Positions 53,337 through 62,141 of a DNA stretch of 64,000 bases are shown here, in pieces. Positions within the stretch are counted from its first letter, which is position 1, and the number at the start of each line of letters is the position of its first letter. Source of the stretch: CAKZSB01 sp964573105 (GTDB lineage Bacteria; Pseudomonadota; Gammaproteobacteria; Granulosicoccales; Granulosicoccaceae); the NCBI GenBank assembly GCA_964573105.1, contig CAZNIS010000001.1, positions 186,001 through 250,000 of the forward strand. Direction: 5' to 3'. The notes under the pieces are model-generated. The model did not search any database, was not told where the DNA came from, and was given only the letters and a program-made list of their open reading frames with translations. The translations under genes and the position numbers were made by a program.

Positions 53337-53706
53337 TGGCCGCACGTCCTTCACCGGCGTGGTGCAGTGGTTGGGCTCGGAACCTTACCTTGATTGACAT
53401 GCGGTTTGTTCTGAACGCGTTATCACTCCCATACGATGCGCTGTGAATGGATTCACGTAAGACTGCGGCGCCGGGCAATGGTAAATCACTGGTTTTGTCG
53501 AAATGTCGAAGCACTTCAATGCTGCAATTACCGGAATCGCTTACAGTGTTCGTTGGCGTGCGCAGGTTTTGCGCACGCCTGCAACAGTAGGCTCGGGAAG
53601 GCACGTGAGTTGTGCAGACCGGTTTTTCCGATCCGGGTAGCAATCACCTAGCGGTCTATCGCTGCGTGCTTGCTTGCCAACAGCATCCGGCTTTGGAGAA
53701 TATTCG
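53337..53706. other. Intergenic region with an isolated perfect hairpin
   Basis: The 370 bases separate two orphan genes. The one clear feature is a hairpin at 53555-53579: GGCGTGCGCA and TGCGCACGCC, a perfect 10-bp stem with a five-base loop and no T-run. It is about 220 bases from the nearest upstream minus-strand start and 130 bases before the plus-strand gene, so it is not obviously a terminator. Confidence 0.5.
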
Positions 53707-53970
53707 ATGAGCAATGAATTTATCGATCGCCTGAATAACGGGTCTTTGACCCAAATCGGGCAGTACCGTGAAACGCGGATCAATCTGGCACCGGCAGCCA
53801 ATCGACTAGCCAGTGGTGCCAGTGTCGGTGACGACTGGAAGACATGGGAATTGGCACCGGAGTGGACGGCCAACGACAATACGGACGAGAAACGAGACGT
53901 GCACCTGATTGACGGCGCAGGCGCGGACAAACTTCGCGATGCTGTTGGGCTACTCGCAAGAAAGGACTGA
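53707..53970 (+). CDS. Small unrecognised protein
   Basis: An 87-residue protein from ATG 53707 with a GAG nearby; the frame runs to 53674. It is polar and acidic with no signal peptide or membrane helix (NEFIDRLNNGSLTQIGQYRE, then GDDWKTWELAPEW). No family recognised. A terminator for the opposite operon lies just downstream. Coding character is reasonable but evidence is limited to the open frame. Confidence 0.5.
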   Translation: MSNEFIDRLNNGSLTQIGQYRETRINLAPAANRLASGASVGDDWKTWELAPEWTANDNTDEKRDVHLIDGAGADKLRDAVGLLARKD

Positions 53971-54065
53971 CGCTTGCCATGTCGGCATTGCGACGGGCCG
54001 GGTTGTCGTCAGTTAACCGTTAGACTCGCCAGCGCTAAACCCGACAAAATACAACGTGATAACGC

Positions 54066-54094
54066 AAAAACGCCGGCAACGAGTGCCGGCGTTT
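54066..54094 (-). terminator. Intrinsic terminator of the BON/OmpA-coiled-coil operon
   Basis: AAACGCCGGCA and TGCCGGCGTTT form a perfect 11-bp stem with a five-base loop. On the minus strand it ends in TTTTT, giving a good Rho-independent terminator 26 bases after the coiled-coil gene. Confidence 0.88.
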
Positions 54095-54119
54095 GGGTAC
54101 TGCTTTGTCGCGTTTGGCG

Positions 54120-55361
54120 CTAGCCTGATTTTTTCAGTCGCGCCGCATTCACAGCTGATGAGCGATTGATCTGTGCTCGTACCTTAACGTCGCTGACTTC
54201 CGGAATCTCCGGTAATTCTTCGGCTTTTTGACGTTCAGCTTCAAGCATTGACTCAAGCTCGACGATGCGTGCGAGCAAGCTCTGGCCGGCCATGCGTCGT
54301 TCTTCAGAGAGCAGCATCTCAAGCTTGCTGATGCGTGCGCGCAACTCGGCTTCGAGAGACTGATAGTCAGCCAGTTGCTCGCCGAGATCAGCTCCTTTAC
54401 TGGTCGCGTCAGCCAACTGCTCGCTTTTCTGATTAAGCTCTGCCTGCAAGCCGGCAATTTCTTTTTCAAGTTGAGCTCTCGCTTCGTCCTGCGCTTCACC
54501 CTCACGGGCCATGGCCTTTTCCAGGTCGGCAAGCTGACGCTGAACATCGTTTGCACGATCAGTCGCGGCGGCGTTTGCTCGCTCGGCATCAGCCAGTTTT
54601 TGGCGCGTGTCCGAATCGGTCTTTCGCAGTGCGTCGAAGTCGCGCTTTAGGTCGCCGTACTTGCGCTCGTTATCAGCGCGTGCTGTGTTGGCTTCCATCG
54701 CGGCGAACTTCTGTTTTTCCCGCGCATCGTTCAGCTCGGCAGCTTTTGTCTCGAGTGAGTTGATCTTCTGTGCAGCGTCGGCTTGCGCGTCGGCCAGTGC
54801 CTTTTGCAGATCAGCAATTTCCCGTCGCAGTGCGGCAATATCAGCCTCGGCGTTTGCGCCTTGTTGTTCAAGACGAGCGCGCTCTGCCTGTTGTGCGGCG
54901 AGCTCTCGGTTCAACCCGTCGAGCCTTTGGCTGGCATCGGCAATCTGCGCGTCTTTCTCTGCCATTGACCCCTGTGCGGAGTTGTCTGCCAGTCGCAGCG
55001 CGTTGATGTCCTTGAGCAGGCCATCCTTGTCGGCCTGGGCTCTGGCAGATGCAGCCAGGCTATCCTTGATCTGCTGCTCCAGTTCTCGCTGGCGACGCTC
55101 AGCGTCGGCTGCAGACTGATCGCGTTCGGCCAGTTCACGTCGCAGTGCCGCGATATCGGCGTCCTGACGATCGAGGTCGTCATGCGCCTGTGCCAGTGCA
55201 TCTTTGATTGGCGGTATGGACTGCTCTGATCGGCGCAGCCGCTGGCGCAGCATCGATTCGGCTTTGGCTGCCTTGAATCGGCGCAGTAACCAGCCGAATA
55301 TGCCGCTGAGGATCGAGGCGATTGCCAACAGCGCCAGTACCTGGGTGATAAGATAAATCAT
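54120..55361 (-). CDS. Membrane-anchored long coiled-coil protein
   Basis: A 413-residue protein. An N-terminal transmembrane helix (MIYLITQVLALLAIASILSG, 1-24) is followed by a basic WLLRRFKAAKAES and then about 330 residues of almost unbroken heptads rich in Ala/Glu/Gln/Lys/Asp (e.g. LEQQIKDSLAASARAQADKD). The last 45 residues are less coiled (EIPEVSDVKVRAQINRSS). Start ATG 55361 has AGGAG eight bases upstream. It follows the BON/OmpA gene by 27 bases on the same strand, and the pair ends in an intrinsic terminator, so a shared operon and a physical partnership are likely. Confidence 0.85.
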   Translation of the reverse strand: MIYLITQVLALLAIASILSGIFGWLLRRFKAAKAESMLRQRLRRSEQSIPPIKDALAQAHDDLDRQDADIAALRRELAERDQSAADAERRQRELEQQIKDSLAASARAQADKDGLLKDINALRLADNSAQGSMAEKDAQIADASQRLDGLNRELAAQQAERARLEQQGANAEADIAALRREIADLQKALADAQADAAQKINSLETKAAELNDAREKQKFAAMEANTARADNERKYGDLKRDFDALRKTDSDTRQKLADAERANAAATDRANDVQRQLADLEKAMAREGEAQDEARAQLEKEIAGLQAELNQKSEQLADATSKGADLGEQLADYQSLEAELRARISKLEMLLSEERRMAGQSLLARIVELESMLEAERQKAEELPEIPEVSDVKVRAQINRSSAVNAARLKKSG

Positions 55362-55388
55362 GCTGGGTAGCTCCTGGTAGTTATCTGG

Positions 55389-56483
55389 TTAGTCGGCAGA
55401 GTTTGTTGAGATTACCGACTCCTCGGAGCTGGCCGATGCCGGTTCGGTTGAAAGGTGGATCTCAACGCGGCGATTCTTGGCGCGTCCTTCGATCGACTCG
55501 TTGCTCGCAATCGGGCGGAACTCGCCGTAGCCAAACGCAGCGACCAGATCTTCTGAAATTCCGAGTCCGGCCAGGTGGCTGCGAACGGTGTCAGATCGGC
55601 GCTCGCTCAAGCCCTGGTTGTAGCCTTCGCCGCCAGTGACGTCTGCGTGGCCTTCTACCAGAATCTGACTGATTTGATTGACGCAAACACCGTTGACGAC
55701 AGACGCAATGGCGTCGAGCTTGTCGTTGTACTGTGCTTCGATGTTGTAGTGATCGACCTTATAATTAAGAGTACTGTTCTGCATGGTGGTGAAAATCGCC
55801 TCGCGGCATTCCTGGGTTACATGCAGATACGGGTCGACAGTAATATTCAGCATCACCTCAAGCGGCTCGAGTACCGGCCGGCGGGTGTCGATCAGTTGTT
55901 CTATCGCAGTGCGGCGATCAGCGTCGCTCACAACGCCCTTCAGCACGAAGAACTTGTCCGTGATGTGCAGATCACCTTTGCTCAACTGAGTCAAAGCGGC
56001 GATACCGGTTTCAACTTTCTGCGGGCTGAATGCCAGCGGCTCGGCACCGATCTCAATGTCGTCGCGTTCGATATTTGTATCGAGTGGCAAGGCAGCGGGG
56101 ATTGCATCCAGCAGGTCGATGACCTCTTCGCTATCGACCAGGCCAGTCAGCTTCAGGTCACCCTCGGTGTAGCGGCCCTTGAAGTCGAAAGTGCGCACAG
56201 GAACGGGTTCGACGACGTCCAGGCGATTGGCAGTTTTGCGAACCCCCCAGACATTGTCAGCGATTTGTTCGATTTCGCTGGATTTCTGATCTGAGTCGAC
56301 AGTGCCCAGAAGTGTGACGTCTCGGCCGTCAACATCAATTGAAACATCGGGTTGGTATTTGGCCAGGACGATATTCGAGCGCTGAGCAATGTCTTGCTCT
56401 ATTCTGTCAGTATATACGGTTGCGCCTACCCAATAGACTATGCCCAAGAGTAAACCCAAAACCGCGAGTGATAGTAATCGCAT
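55389..56483 (-). CDS. BON and OmpA domain envelope protein
   Basis: A 364-residue protein from ATG 56483 (an in-frame TTG lies at 56492). One N-terminal transmembrane helix (LLSLAVLGLLLGIVYWVGA) is followed by BON-like repeats, the first near DVSIDVDGRDVTLLGTVDS. Another segment near residues 165-200 has the same strand pattern (LHITDKFFVLKGVVSDADRR). The C-terminal OmpA domain (about 240-345) has LVEGHADVTGGEGYNQGLSE, then RRSDTVRSHL and GRAKNRRVEIHL, which bind peptidoglycan. The architecture TM-BON-OmpA resembles mycobacterial OmpATb/ArfA. First gene of an operon with the coiled-coil protein. Confidence 0.88.
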   Translation of the reverse strand: MRLLSLAVLGLLLGIVYWVGATVYTDRIEQDIAQRSNIVLAKYQPDVSIDVDGRDVTLLGTVDSDQKSSEIEQIADNVWGVRKTANRLDVVEPVPVRTFDFKGRYTEGDLKLTGLVDSEEVIDLLDAIPAALPLDTNIERDDIEIGAEPLAFSPQKVETGIAALTQLSKGDLHITDKFFVLKGVVSDADRRTAIEQLIDTRRPVLEPLEVMLNITVDPYLHVTQECREAIFTTMQNSTLNYKVDHYNIEAQYNDKLDAIASVVNGVCVNQISQILVEGHADVTGGEGYNQGLSERRSDTVRSHLAGLGISEDLVAAFGYGEFRPIASNESIEGRAKNRRVEIHLSTEPASASSEESVISTNSAD

Positions 56484-56740
56484 ATTATTCAACCGACTAT
56501 GTAAGTATGTTTAAGTACTGACTCTACATACGTAACGGTTGCCTAAATGAATCCTTTATCGGCCCCTGTTCAAATGGATGGTCGTTTACTCAAGTATGCC
56601 CTTCTGGCTTAATTGATTGGGCAAATACTGAATGAAAATCAGTGCGTTAAAATTTATTGTGAACGCTGTAACTGCGCATGAAATTGTGCTTGATTTTCCC
56701 TCGGATACAGCGTGCTGGCCAAAAAAACGACGTCAAAAAA

Positions 56741-56956
56741 TCAACTGTGTAAAGAGATGACAACTTTTACCAGCAAACCAATTAGCAACAGGAAAATCAC
56801 CGTGCCGAGGATGCCCGCAATAATAAAGTGAGAGGCTTTACCCTGTTTGAAATCTCGCTCGCGATTTGCGTTTGACTGAACGCCGAAAGCAGCTGCGGCA
56901 ACACTTCTAATTGTACTTAGCAACCCGGTTCCAGACGGTTTTGACGGCGTGCTCAT
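56741..56956 (-). CDS. DUF2970 small membrane protein
   Basis: A 71-residue protein ending in one transmembrane helix (FIIAGILGTVIFLLLIGLLV). The signature STIRSVAAAAFGVQSNANRE with RDFKQGKASHFIIAG is DUF2970, a family restricted mostly to gamma- and betaproteobacteria. Its function is unknown. ATG 56956 with GAGAGA upstream. Flanking spacers of about 250 and 180 bases, AT-rich, show nothing else. Confidence 0.87.
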   Translation of the reverse strand: MSTPSKPSGTGLLSTIRSVAAAAFGVQSNANRERDFKQGKASHFIIAGILGTVIFLLLIGLLVKVVISLHS

Positions 56957-57103
56957 AAGGTCTCTCTCGGCAGCTTGCTTATAAAATGATCTTTGCCAGG
57001 TCGTTGGCAGCTTTGTTTGTAAACTAATGTATTGTCAGCCGGGTTGGTTGCCATGTAGTGACCGGCGGGTACTTGTATTCGGCGATGGGGTACTCATACT
57101 ATG

Positions 57104-57109
57104 TATAAT
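57104..57109 (+). promoter_or_regulatory. Candidate -10 element of mlaA
   Basis: A perfect TATAAT 28 bases upstream of the chosen start codon. No good -35 at the right distance, so confidence is limited. Confidence 0.4.
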
Positions 57110-57136
57110 GGTTGAAAATACAACAGGATGGCAATC

Positions 57137-57988
57137 ATGAAGTTGCTCCGCATCGCGCTACTTGCGCTCGTCATGCCTTTGTCGTCAATCGCGGATGACA
57201 CGCAATTGGCCGGGCAGGTGACTGTGCCCGCGGAGCCTGTCTCCGCTGAGGTCTGGGATCCACTGGAGAAGTACAACCGCTGGATGTTCAATCTCAACCG
57301 CCAGATTGATGACATCGCCATTAAACCAGCGGCAGAAAAATATCGCGCACACACGCCGGAAATCGTCAAGCTGGGTATTCGCAATTTCTTCAGCAACATC
57401 GATGACATTGGCGTGCTGGCCAATTCAACGTTGCAGGGTAAGCTGGATCAGGCCCTGGATGACTCTGCGCGGGTCGCGCTCAATACCCTGGTAGGCATAG
57501 GTGGTGTGATCGATGTCGCTACGATGCTGGATATCGAGAAAAACAATGAAGACTTTGGCCAGACCTTTGGTCACTGGGGCGTACCGGAAGGGCCCTATAT
57601 CGTATTGCCTCTACTGGGGCCAAGAACACTGCGCAGCGCCACTGGAACCGCGCTTGATACCTGGCTTCAGGTAGAAGCGCTGGGCGCTGTCAGCGAGGCT
57701 TCCGCCGGTCAGGACCTGGTCACCGAAATGATGGCCATGCGATTGATCAATGAGCGCGAACAAATGTTGTCCAAAACCGCATTGCTCGATCAGGCTGCGC
57801 TCGATCCCTATACCTTTGCGCGCGATGCCTACCTGGCCTATCGCCGGTGTCTGGTCGCCGATTGCGACAAGGTTGACTATGTCCCCAGCCCCGAATCCGA
57901 ACAGCCATACGCATCAGATCCCTTGTCTGATGACATTCCGGTGATACCACCACAGGATGAAATTGATCTGCTCGACGAGATCGATTGA
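57137..57988 (+). CDS. mlaA: MlaA/VacJ-family phospholipid-asymmetry protein without lipobox
   Basis: MlaA removes misplaced phospholipids from the outer leaflet of the outer membrane. Family motifs: WDPLEKYNRWMFNLNRQIDD, NFFSNIDDIGVLANSTLQGK, RVALNTLVGIGGVIDVATML, EDFGQTFGHWGVPEGPYIVL and PLLGPRTLRSATG. Start ATG 57137 (283 residues) has AGGA at proper distance; the ATG at 57128 sits inside that site. The signal peptide (MKLLRIALLALVMPLSSIAD) lacks a lipobox cysteine, unlike E. coli MlaA, so it is probably cleaved by signal peptidase I. The acidic C-terminal tail is long. No mlaBCDEF here. Confidence 0.9.
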   Translation: MKLLRIALLALVMPLSSIADDTQLAGQVTVPAEPVSAEVWDPLEKYNRWMFNLNRQIDDIAIKPAAEKYRAHTPEIVKLGIRNFFSNIDDIGVLANSTLQGKLDQALDDSARVALNTLVGIGGVIDVATMLDIEKNNEDFGQTFGHWGVPEGPYIVLPLLGPRTLRSATGTALDTWLQVEALGAVSEASAGQDLVTEMMAMRLINEREQMLSKTALLDQAALDPYTFARDAYLAYRRCLVADCDKVDYVPSPESEQPYASDPLSDDIPVIPPQDEIDLLDEID

Positions 57989-58410
57989 ACACAATCGAGG
58001 GTGAACGGCCACAGATTGAAGTGGCCGCAGCAGCAATTTGCCGCAATGGGAAATTACTGGCGTTGAGACGCGCTGCCAGTCAACCGATGGGTGGCTATTG
58101 GGAGTTGCCGGGCGGTAAAGTAGAACCGGGTGAGAGCAGGGAAGCTTGCCTGCGACGTGAGCTGCAAGAAGAGCTTGCGATCTGCATAATCCCCGGGAAT
58201 TTTCTTGGCTGCCACCGGCATAGCGATAGCGACAAGTCGATTTTGCTTTGCGTTTATTTGGTCACGCAGTGGGCCGGAGATATTGAGCTTTCAGTTCACG
58301 ACTGCGAGCGATGGCTCGCACCGAATCTATTCGATCAGGTCAGTTGGGCACCCGCCGACGTGCCACACCTTGCACAGATCGAACACAGCTTGCGGCACAT
58401 GCCCGATTAG
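57985..58410 (+). CDS. NUDIX hydrolase, MutT-like
   Basis: A 141-residue NUDIX protein. The box GGKVEPGESREACLRRELQE (43-62) then EL is complete, with GGYWELPGG ahead of it. Overall resemblance is to MutT (8-oxo-dGTP pyrophosphatase), which would join mutY and xthA in handling oxidised guanine, but substrate is not certain. The TTG start overlaps the mlaA stop codon, pointing to coupled translation. Convergent with the ABC transporter, overlapping its stop by four bases. Confidence 0.85.
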   Translation: MNTIEGERPQIEVAAAAICRNGKLLALRRAASQPMGGYWELPGGKVEPGESREACLRRELQEELAICIIPGNFLGCHRHSDSDKSILLCVYLVTQWAGDIELSVHDCERWLAPNLFDQVSWAPADVPHLAQIEHSLRHMPD

Positions 58411-60257
58411 GGGTTGTCGCCTGTGTCATTGTCCAGGACAAGAAACCCTCTTGTCTGCCTTGCCCATAAACTTGCGTACAGGCCGTTTTCTGCCAGCAGA
58501 CTATCGTGTGTTCCCTGCTCGACAATCTGCCCCTCGTCCATGATGATCAGACGATCCATCGCGGCGATGGTCGACAATCGATGTGCGATGGCGATTACCG
58601 TCTTGCCCTGCATCAGTGAATAGAGGCTTGCCTGTATAGCCGCTTCAACTTCTGAATCCAGTGCCGATGTGGCTTCGTCGAGAACCAGTATGGATGCATC
58701 TTTTAGCAGAACTCTGGCAATCGCAATGCGTTGTCTTTGACCGCCGGATAGCTTCACACCTCGTTCACCGACTTGTGCATCATAGCCGCGTCCGCCCTTC
58801 GGGTCGCTAAGCTGCATAATAAACTCATGTGCTTCAGCGCGTTTGGCCGCGTCAATCATCGCATCGTCAGTGGCATTCGCGTTGCCATACAGAATATTCT
58901 CTCGCACGGTTCGATGCAGCAGTGAGGTATCCTGGGTGACGACCCCAATGCTGGCGCGAACACTATCCTGTGTTACTTCGCGAATGTCCTGTCCATCGAT
59001 CAGAATTTTGCCGGCTTCAACGTCGTGAAATCGCAGCAGTAGATTGACCAGTGTTGACTTGCCGGCACCGGACCGGCCAACCAGCCCAACCTTTTCGCCA
59101 GGCCCTATCGACAAATCCAGGTTCTGCAGTACGCGTTCACTTTTACCGTAATTAAATCCAACGGATTGAAATTCAATACTGCCCTTTTCGACTGTGAGCG
59201 GTTGTGCGCTGGTCTTGTCGAGAATATCGCGTGGCTGCGCCAGGGTCGAGGCGCCATCGACGGTCGTGCCGAGATGCTCAAAAAGTGCGGAGACCTCCCA
59301 CATGATCCAGTGCGACATGCCGTTCAGCCGCAGTGCCAGACTTATCGCGATCGCGATGGCGCCGACACTGATCGATTGATGCATCCATAGCGCGATGGAG
59401 AGCGTAGCGATGGCGAATATCAGCAGGTAGTTGAGCAACTCAATGCAAAGCGTAATACCAGATGACAGGCGCATCTGCCGGTATACGGTCTGCAGAAATT
59501 CCTGCATACCGTTTTTGGCGTATTGTGCTTCGCGCTTCGAGTGCGAGAAGAGCTTGACTGTCGATATGTTGGTATAGCTGTCGACTATTCGGCCGGTCAT
59601 AAGTGATCGCGCATCTGCCTGCTCTGCCGATACCCTTTTGAGCCGTGGCACGAAGTAGGTCTGCACCAGAATATAGACAATCAGCCATACCAGCATCGGT
59701 AGCATCAGCCAGGTATTGGCCTGCCAAATCATGATCAGCATCGAGGTGAAATACACCAGTACATACACAAACACGTCCAGCAGTTTCATCACTGCCTCGC
59801 GAATGGAGAGTGACGTCTGCATAACTTTGGTGGCAATCCGGCCGGCGAAGTCGTTCTGAAAAAATGAAACGCTTTGCTTTAGCAGATAGCGGTGTGCGGC
59901 CCAGCGGATGGCCATTGGATAGTTGCCCAGCAATGTCTGGTGCGTGATCAGCGTATGTAACAGTGCCAGAAGTGGCATTACCAGCAGCAACACCGCAGCC
60001 ATCAACAACAGCGTTGATCCCTCTTCGGAGAGGAGCGTGTCCGGATTTTTGTCCACCAGCCAGTCCACCAGTTGGCCGAGGAATCCGAACAGCATGACTT
60101 CCAGCACCGCCAGTGACGCGGTGCACAGCGCCATCGCCAGCAGTGGCCATTCCATGCCTCGGGTGTAGTGGCGGATGAATGCACCCAGGCCGGCCGGTGG
60201 CTGGTCAGGCTCAGCGTCGGGGAATGCCGACACCAGATTCTCGAAAAATTTGAGCAT
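58407..60257 (-). CDS. ABC exporter, fused permease and ATPase
   Basis: A 616-residue half-transporter from ATG 60257; the frame runs to 60314. The N-terminal six-helix domain includes MEWPLLAMALCTASLAVLEV. The nucleotide-binding domain has Walker A GLVGRSGAGKSTL, signature LSGGQRQRIAIARVLL, Walker B ASILVLDEATSALDSE and the H-loop IAHRLSTIAAMD. It acts as a homodimer or with an unseen partner. Similar to multidrug/lipid exporters; the substrate cannot be read from the sequence. Confidence 0.93.
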   Translation of the reverse strand: MLKFFENLVSAFPDAEPDQPPAGLGAFIRHYTRGMEWPLLAMALCTASLAVLEVMLFGFLGQLVDWLVDKNPDTLLSEEGSTLLLMAAVLLLVMPLLALLHTLITHQTLLGNYPMAIRWAAHRYLLKQSVSFFQNDFAGRIATKVMQTSLSIREAVMKLLDVFVYVLVYFTSMLIMIWQANTWLMLPMLVWLIVYILVQTYFVPRLKRVSAEQADARSLMTGRIVDSYTNISTVKLFSHSKREAQYAKNGMQEFLQTVYRQMRLSSGITLCIELLNYLLIFAIATLSIALWMHQSISVGAIAIAISLALRLNGMSHWIMWEVSALFEHLGTTVDGASTLAQPRDILDKTSAQPLTVEKGSIEFQSVGFNYGKSERVLQNLDLSIGPGEKVGLVGRSGAGKSTLVNLLLRFHDVEAGKILIDGQDIREVTQDSVRASIGVVTQDTSLLHRTVRENILYGNANATDDAMIDAAKRAEAHEFIMQLSDPKGGRGYDAQVGERGVKLSGGQRQRIAIARVLLKDASILVLDEATSALDSEVEAAIQASLYSLMQGKTVIAIAHRLSTIAAMDRLIIMDEGQIVEQGTHDSLLAENGLYASLWARQTRGFLVLDNDTGDNP

Positions 60258-60366
60258 ATTCGCTACGGTTGCAAGAGGGCCTTTTGGATAGACAGTTGGG
60301 GGCCGAGGCGCCATGCTTGCCGACGGCTGGACATGGAGACGGCATACGCAAAATACCTGGCAGGGC

Positions 60367-60396
60367 TTGCGTGCTCGGGAAAACCTCTGCTACAGT
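60367..60396 (+). promoter_or_regulatory. Possible promoter for tRNA-Pro
   Basis: TTGCGT, an 18-base spacer and TACAGT, ending ten bases before the tRNA. Each hexamer matches only part of the consensus, but position and order are right for a tRNA promoter. Confidence 0.4.
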
Positions 60397-60406
60397 TGTA
60401 GGTTGT

Positions 60407-60483
<77 letters not shown>

Positions 60484-60533
60484 ATCTCCAGCCCGTCTCC
60501 GGGCCACCATTACTCAAAAACTATTAGAGTCAC

Positions 60534-60782
60534 CTAGTGCAAATGCTCTGGGCTTTGCTCGTGGTTGCTGTCGTTCACCTGCACTATAGCGCTCGCCAGC
60601 ATGTTTACCATACAGATTGAGCAATCGAAGTTCGCGGTGACTATCTCCCCCATCAAATTGCCGTCCTCCATTGCGCCCTGTGGAAACTCGGCTACCACCA
60701 TGACACGGGCTTCGGGGTCGTCAATGGCCTCCAGCAGTTGCTCCAGCGCGTCGGAAATTCTCTTCTGCTGATCGGCGGTCAT
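60534..60782 (-). CDS. Small unrecognised protein
   Basis: An 82-residue acidic protein from ATG 60782 with AAGGA upstream (the frame extends to 60830). The N-terminus TADQQKRISDALEQLLEAID looks helical; GNLMGEIVTANFDCSICMVN has a cysteine pair of the C-x2-C type. No family recognised. It faces away from the methyltransferase-like gene, with a 180-base divergent spacer. Confidence 0.55.
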   Translation of the reverse strand: MTADQQKRISDALEQLLEAIDDPEARVMVVAEFPQGAMEDGNLMGEIVTANFDCSICMVNMLASAIVQVNDSNHEQSPEHLH

Positions 60783-60961
60783 GGGTATCCTTGGTATCAC
60801 CACATCGTATAGTGTCTCGAACAATATCACAGCTACCTCGGTCTATGCTTTATACCAGCGGTTGATCTAAACATCGCATTGGTGTCTGGTGGCTGGGGAA
60901 CTCGGCTGTGCCTCGATGAGTCGCCATTGACACTTGCATTATCTAACCTGGAGGTGTGTCC

Positions 60962-62095
60962 ATGTCAGAGCCGGTCAATAACGGCAATGAGCCGTTTCGA
61001 TTTTTTGATAATCGTGAAAAATATCTGCTGTTCGTCACAACGACCAGCGAGAAATGGGCAATCGCCAAAAGGATCAACGAAGAACTTGATCGGCTCAAAC
61101 CACGCCCTCCCGCGATGAGAGTGTTCGATGCCGGCATGGGTGATGCCACCGTGCTGTCACATGTGTTGCGGGCAATGCATCATCAATTCCCGGACATTCC
61201 GTTTCTGGTTGCCGGCAAGGAAATCAGTATGGAAGACGTGCGGCTCGGTTTGGAGAAGATGGCCGACCGATTTGCCGAGCATCCGCAGATGGTGCTGGTG
61301 CTGACCAACATGCGCTATGCCGAAGCACCGGAGCTCTATCCGCAGCGCCCAGAGGATCAACAGTCGCTAAAGCGTTGGGATATTGCGCTGAAGGGCAATA
61401 CCGCCAAACATTTCGACGCTCAGCTCAGAGACCTGACTGAAATCCTGCGCGAGGGATGGCAGACCCGCGCGAGTGAAAAAACCGGTAACCCGCTTTATGT
61501 TCACCCGTCCATGATCGTGCTCTATCGAGAGGATCAGGAGTTTGTACTCGACGCGGTGATTCCCGATCACGGGCCCATGACCGAGGGCTATGATCTCGTT
61601 CTGTGCGCGCAACCGTATCGATCCAGGCAGCCGGCAGAGATGAAAGTGCGGACTGTGGTGGCGCCACTGGCATCCAGCCTGTCAGCCAATGGCAGAATGG
61701 TTGTCGTTCAATCAACCGGCTACGACCCGGGGATGGAGATCATTCGCAATATTTGGCCGGAGGAGAATCCGTTTCGCACTCCCCGGCATGACATCATCGA
61801 GGCGCTAAAGACCTACATGGGCTCAAGCGGCGATGTGAGCTGCAGCGGTTATGCTGACGAGGGATCGCTGTTCAAGTATCACTTGCACGCACTGCCCGAA
61901 GAATTGTCCCACATTGGAACTTCCACTTTACTGGCCGCGTGGAATGCGGCGGTGTATGTGGCGCAAATAGAGGATCATAGAATTGCCGAGGTGATGAGCC
62001 GCGGAGAGTATCTGCAAGCGACCCGTCAGGTGCTGGAAAAACACGGCGGTCTGTGGTTTCTAAATGAATCCTTTGTCGTATCTCGCGACTGCTGA
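60962..62095 (+). CDS. Unrecognised protein with class I methyltransferase-like motif
   Basis: A 377-residue protein. ATG 60962 is chosen because GGAGG lies five bases upstream; the frame opens at a GTG at 60956. MRVFDAGMGDATVLSHVLRA near residue 52 resembles SAM-binding motif I, with the following KEISMEDVRLGLEKMADRF as the adenosine-binding region. Later segments (DLVLCAQPYRSRQPAEMK; NGRMVVVQSTGYDPGMEIIR) resemble motifs IV-V. It is much longer than a minimal methyltransferase and its substrate is unknown. I cannot name the family with certainty. Confidence 0.65.
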   Translation: MSEPVNNGNEPFRFFDNREKYLLFVTTTSEKWAIAKRINEELDRLKPRPPAMRVFDAGMGDATVLSHVLRAMHHQFPDIPFLVAGKEISMEDVRLGLEKMADRFAEHPQMVLVLTNMRYAEAPELYPQRPEDQQSLKRWDIALKGNTAKHFDAQLRDLTEILREGWQTRASEKTGNPLYVHPSMIVLYREDQEFVLDAVIPDHGPMTEGYDLVLCAQPYRSRQPAEMKVRTVVAPLASSLSANGRMVVVQSTGYDPGMEIIRNIWPEENPFRTPRHDIIEALKTYMGSSGDVSCSGYADEGSLFKYHLHALPEELSHIGTSTLLAAWNAAVYVAQIEDHRIAEVMSRGEYLQATRQVLEKHGGLWFLNESFVVSRDC

Positions 62096-62141
62096 ACGAT
62101 AAACCAGCATCGGCCTTGGCGGATGCCGGGTGTGCGGTGCT

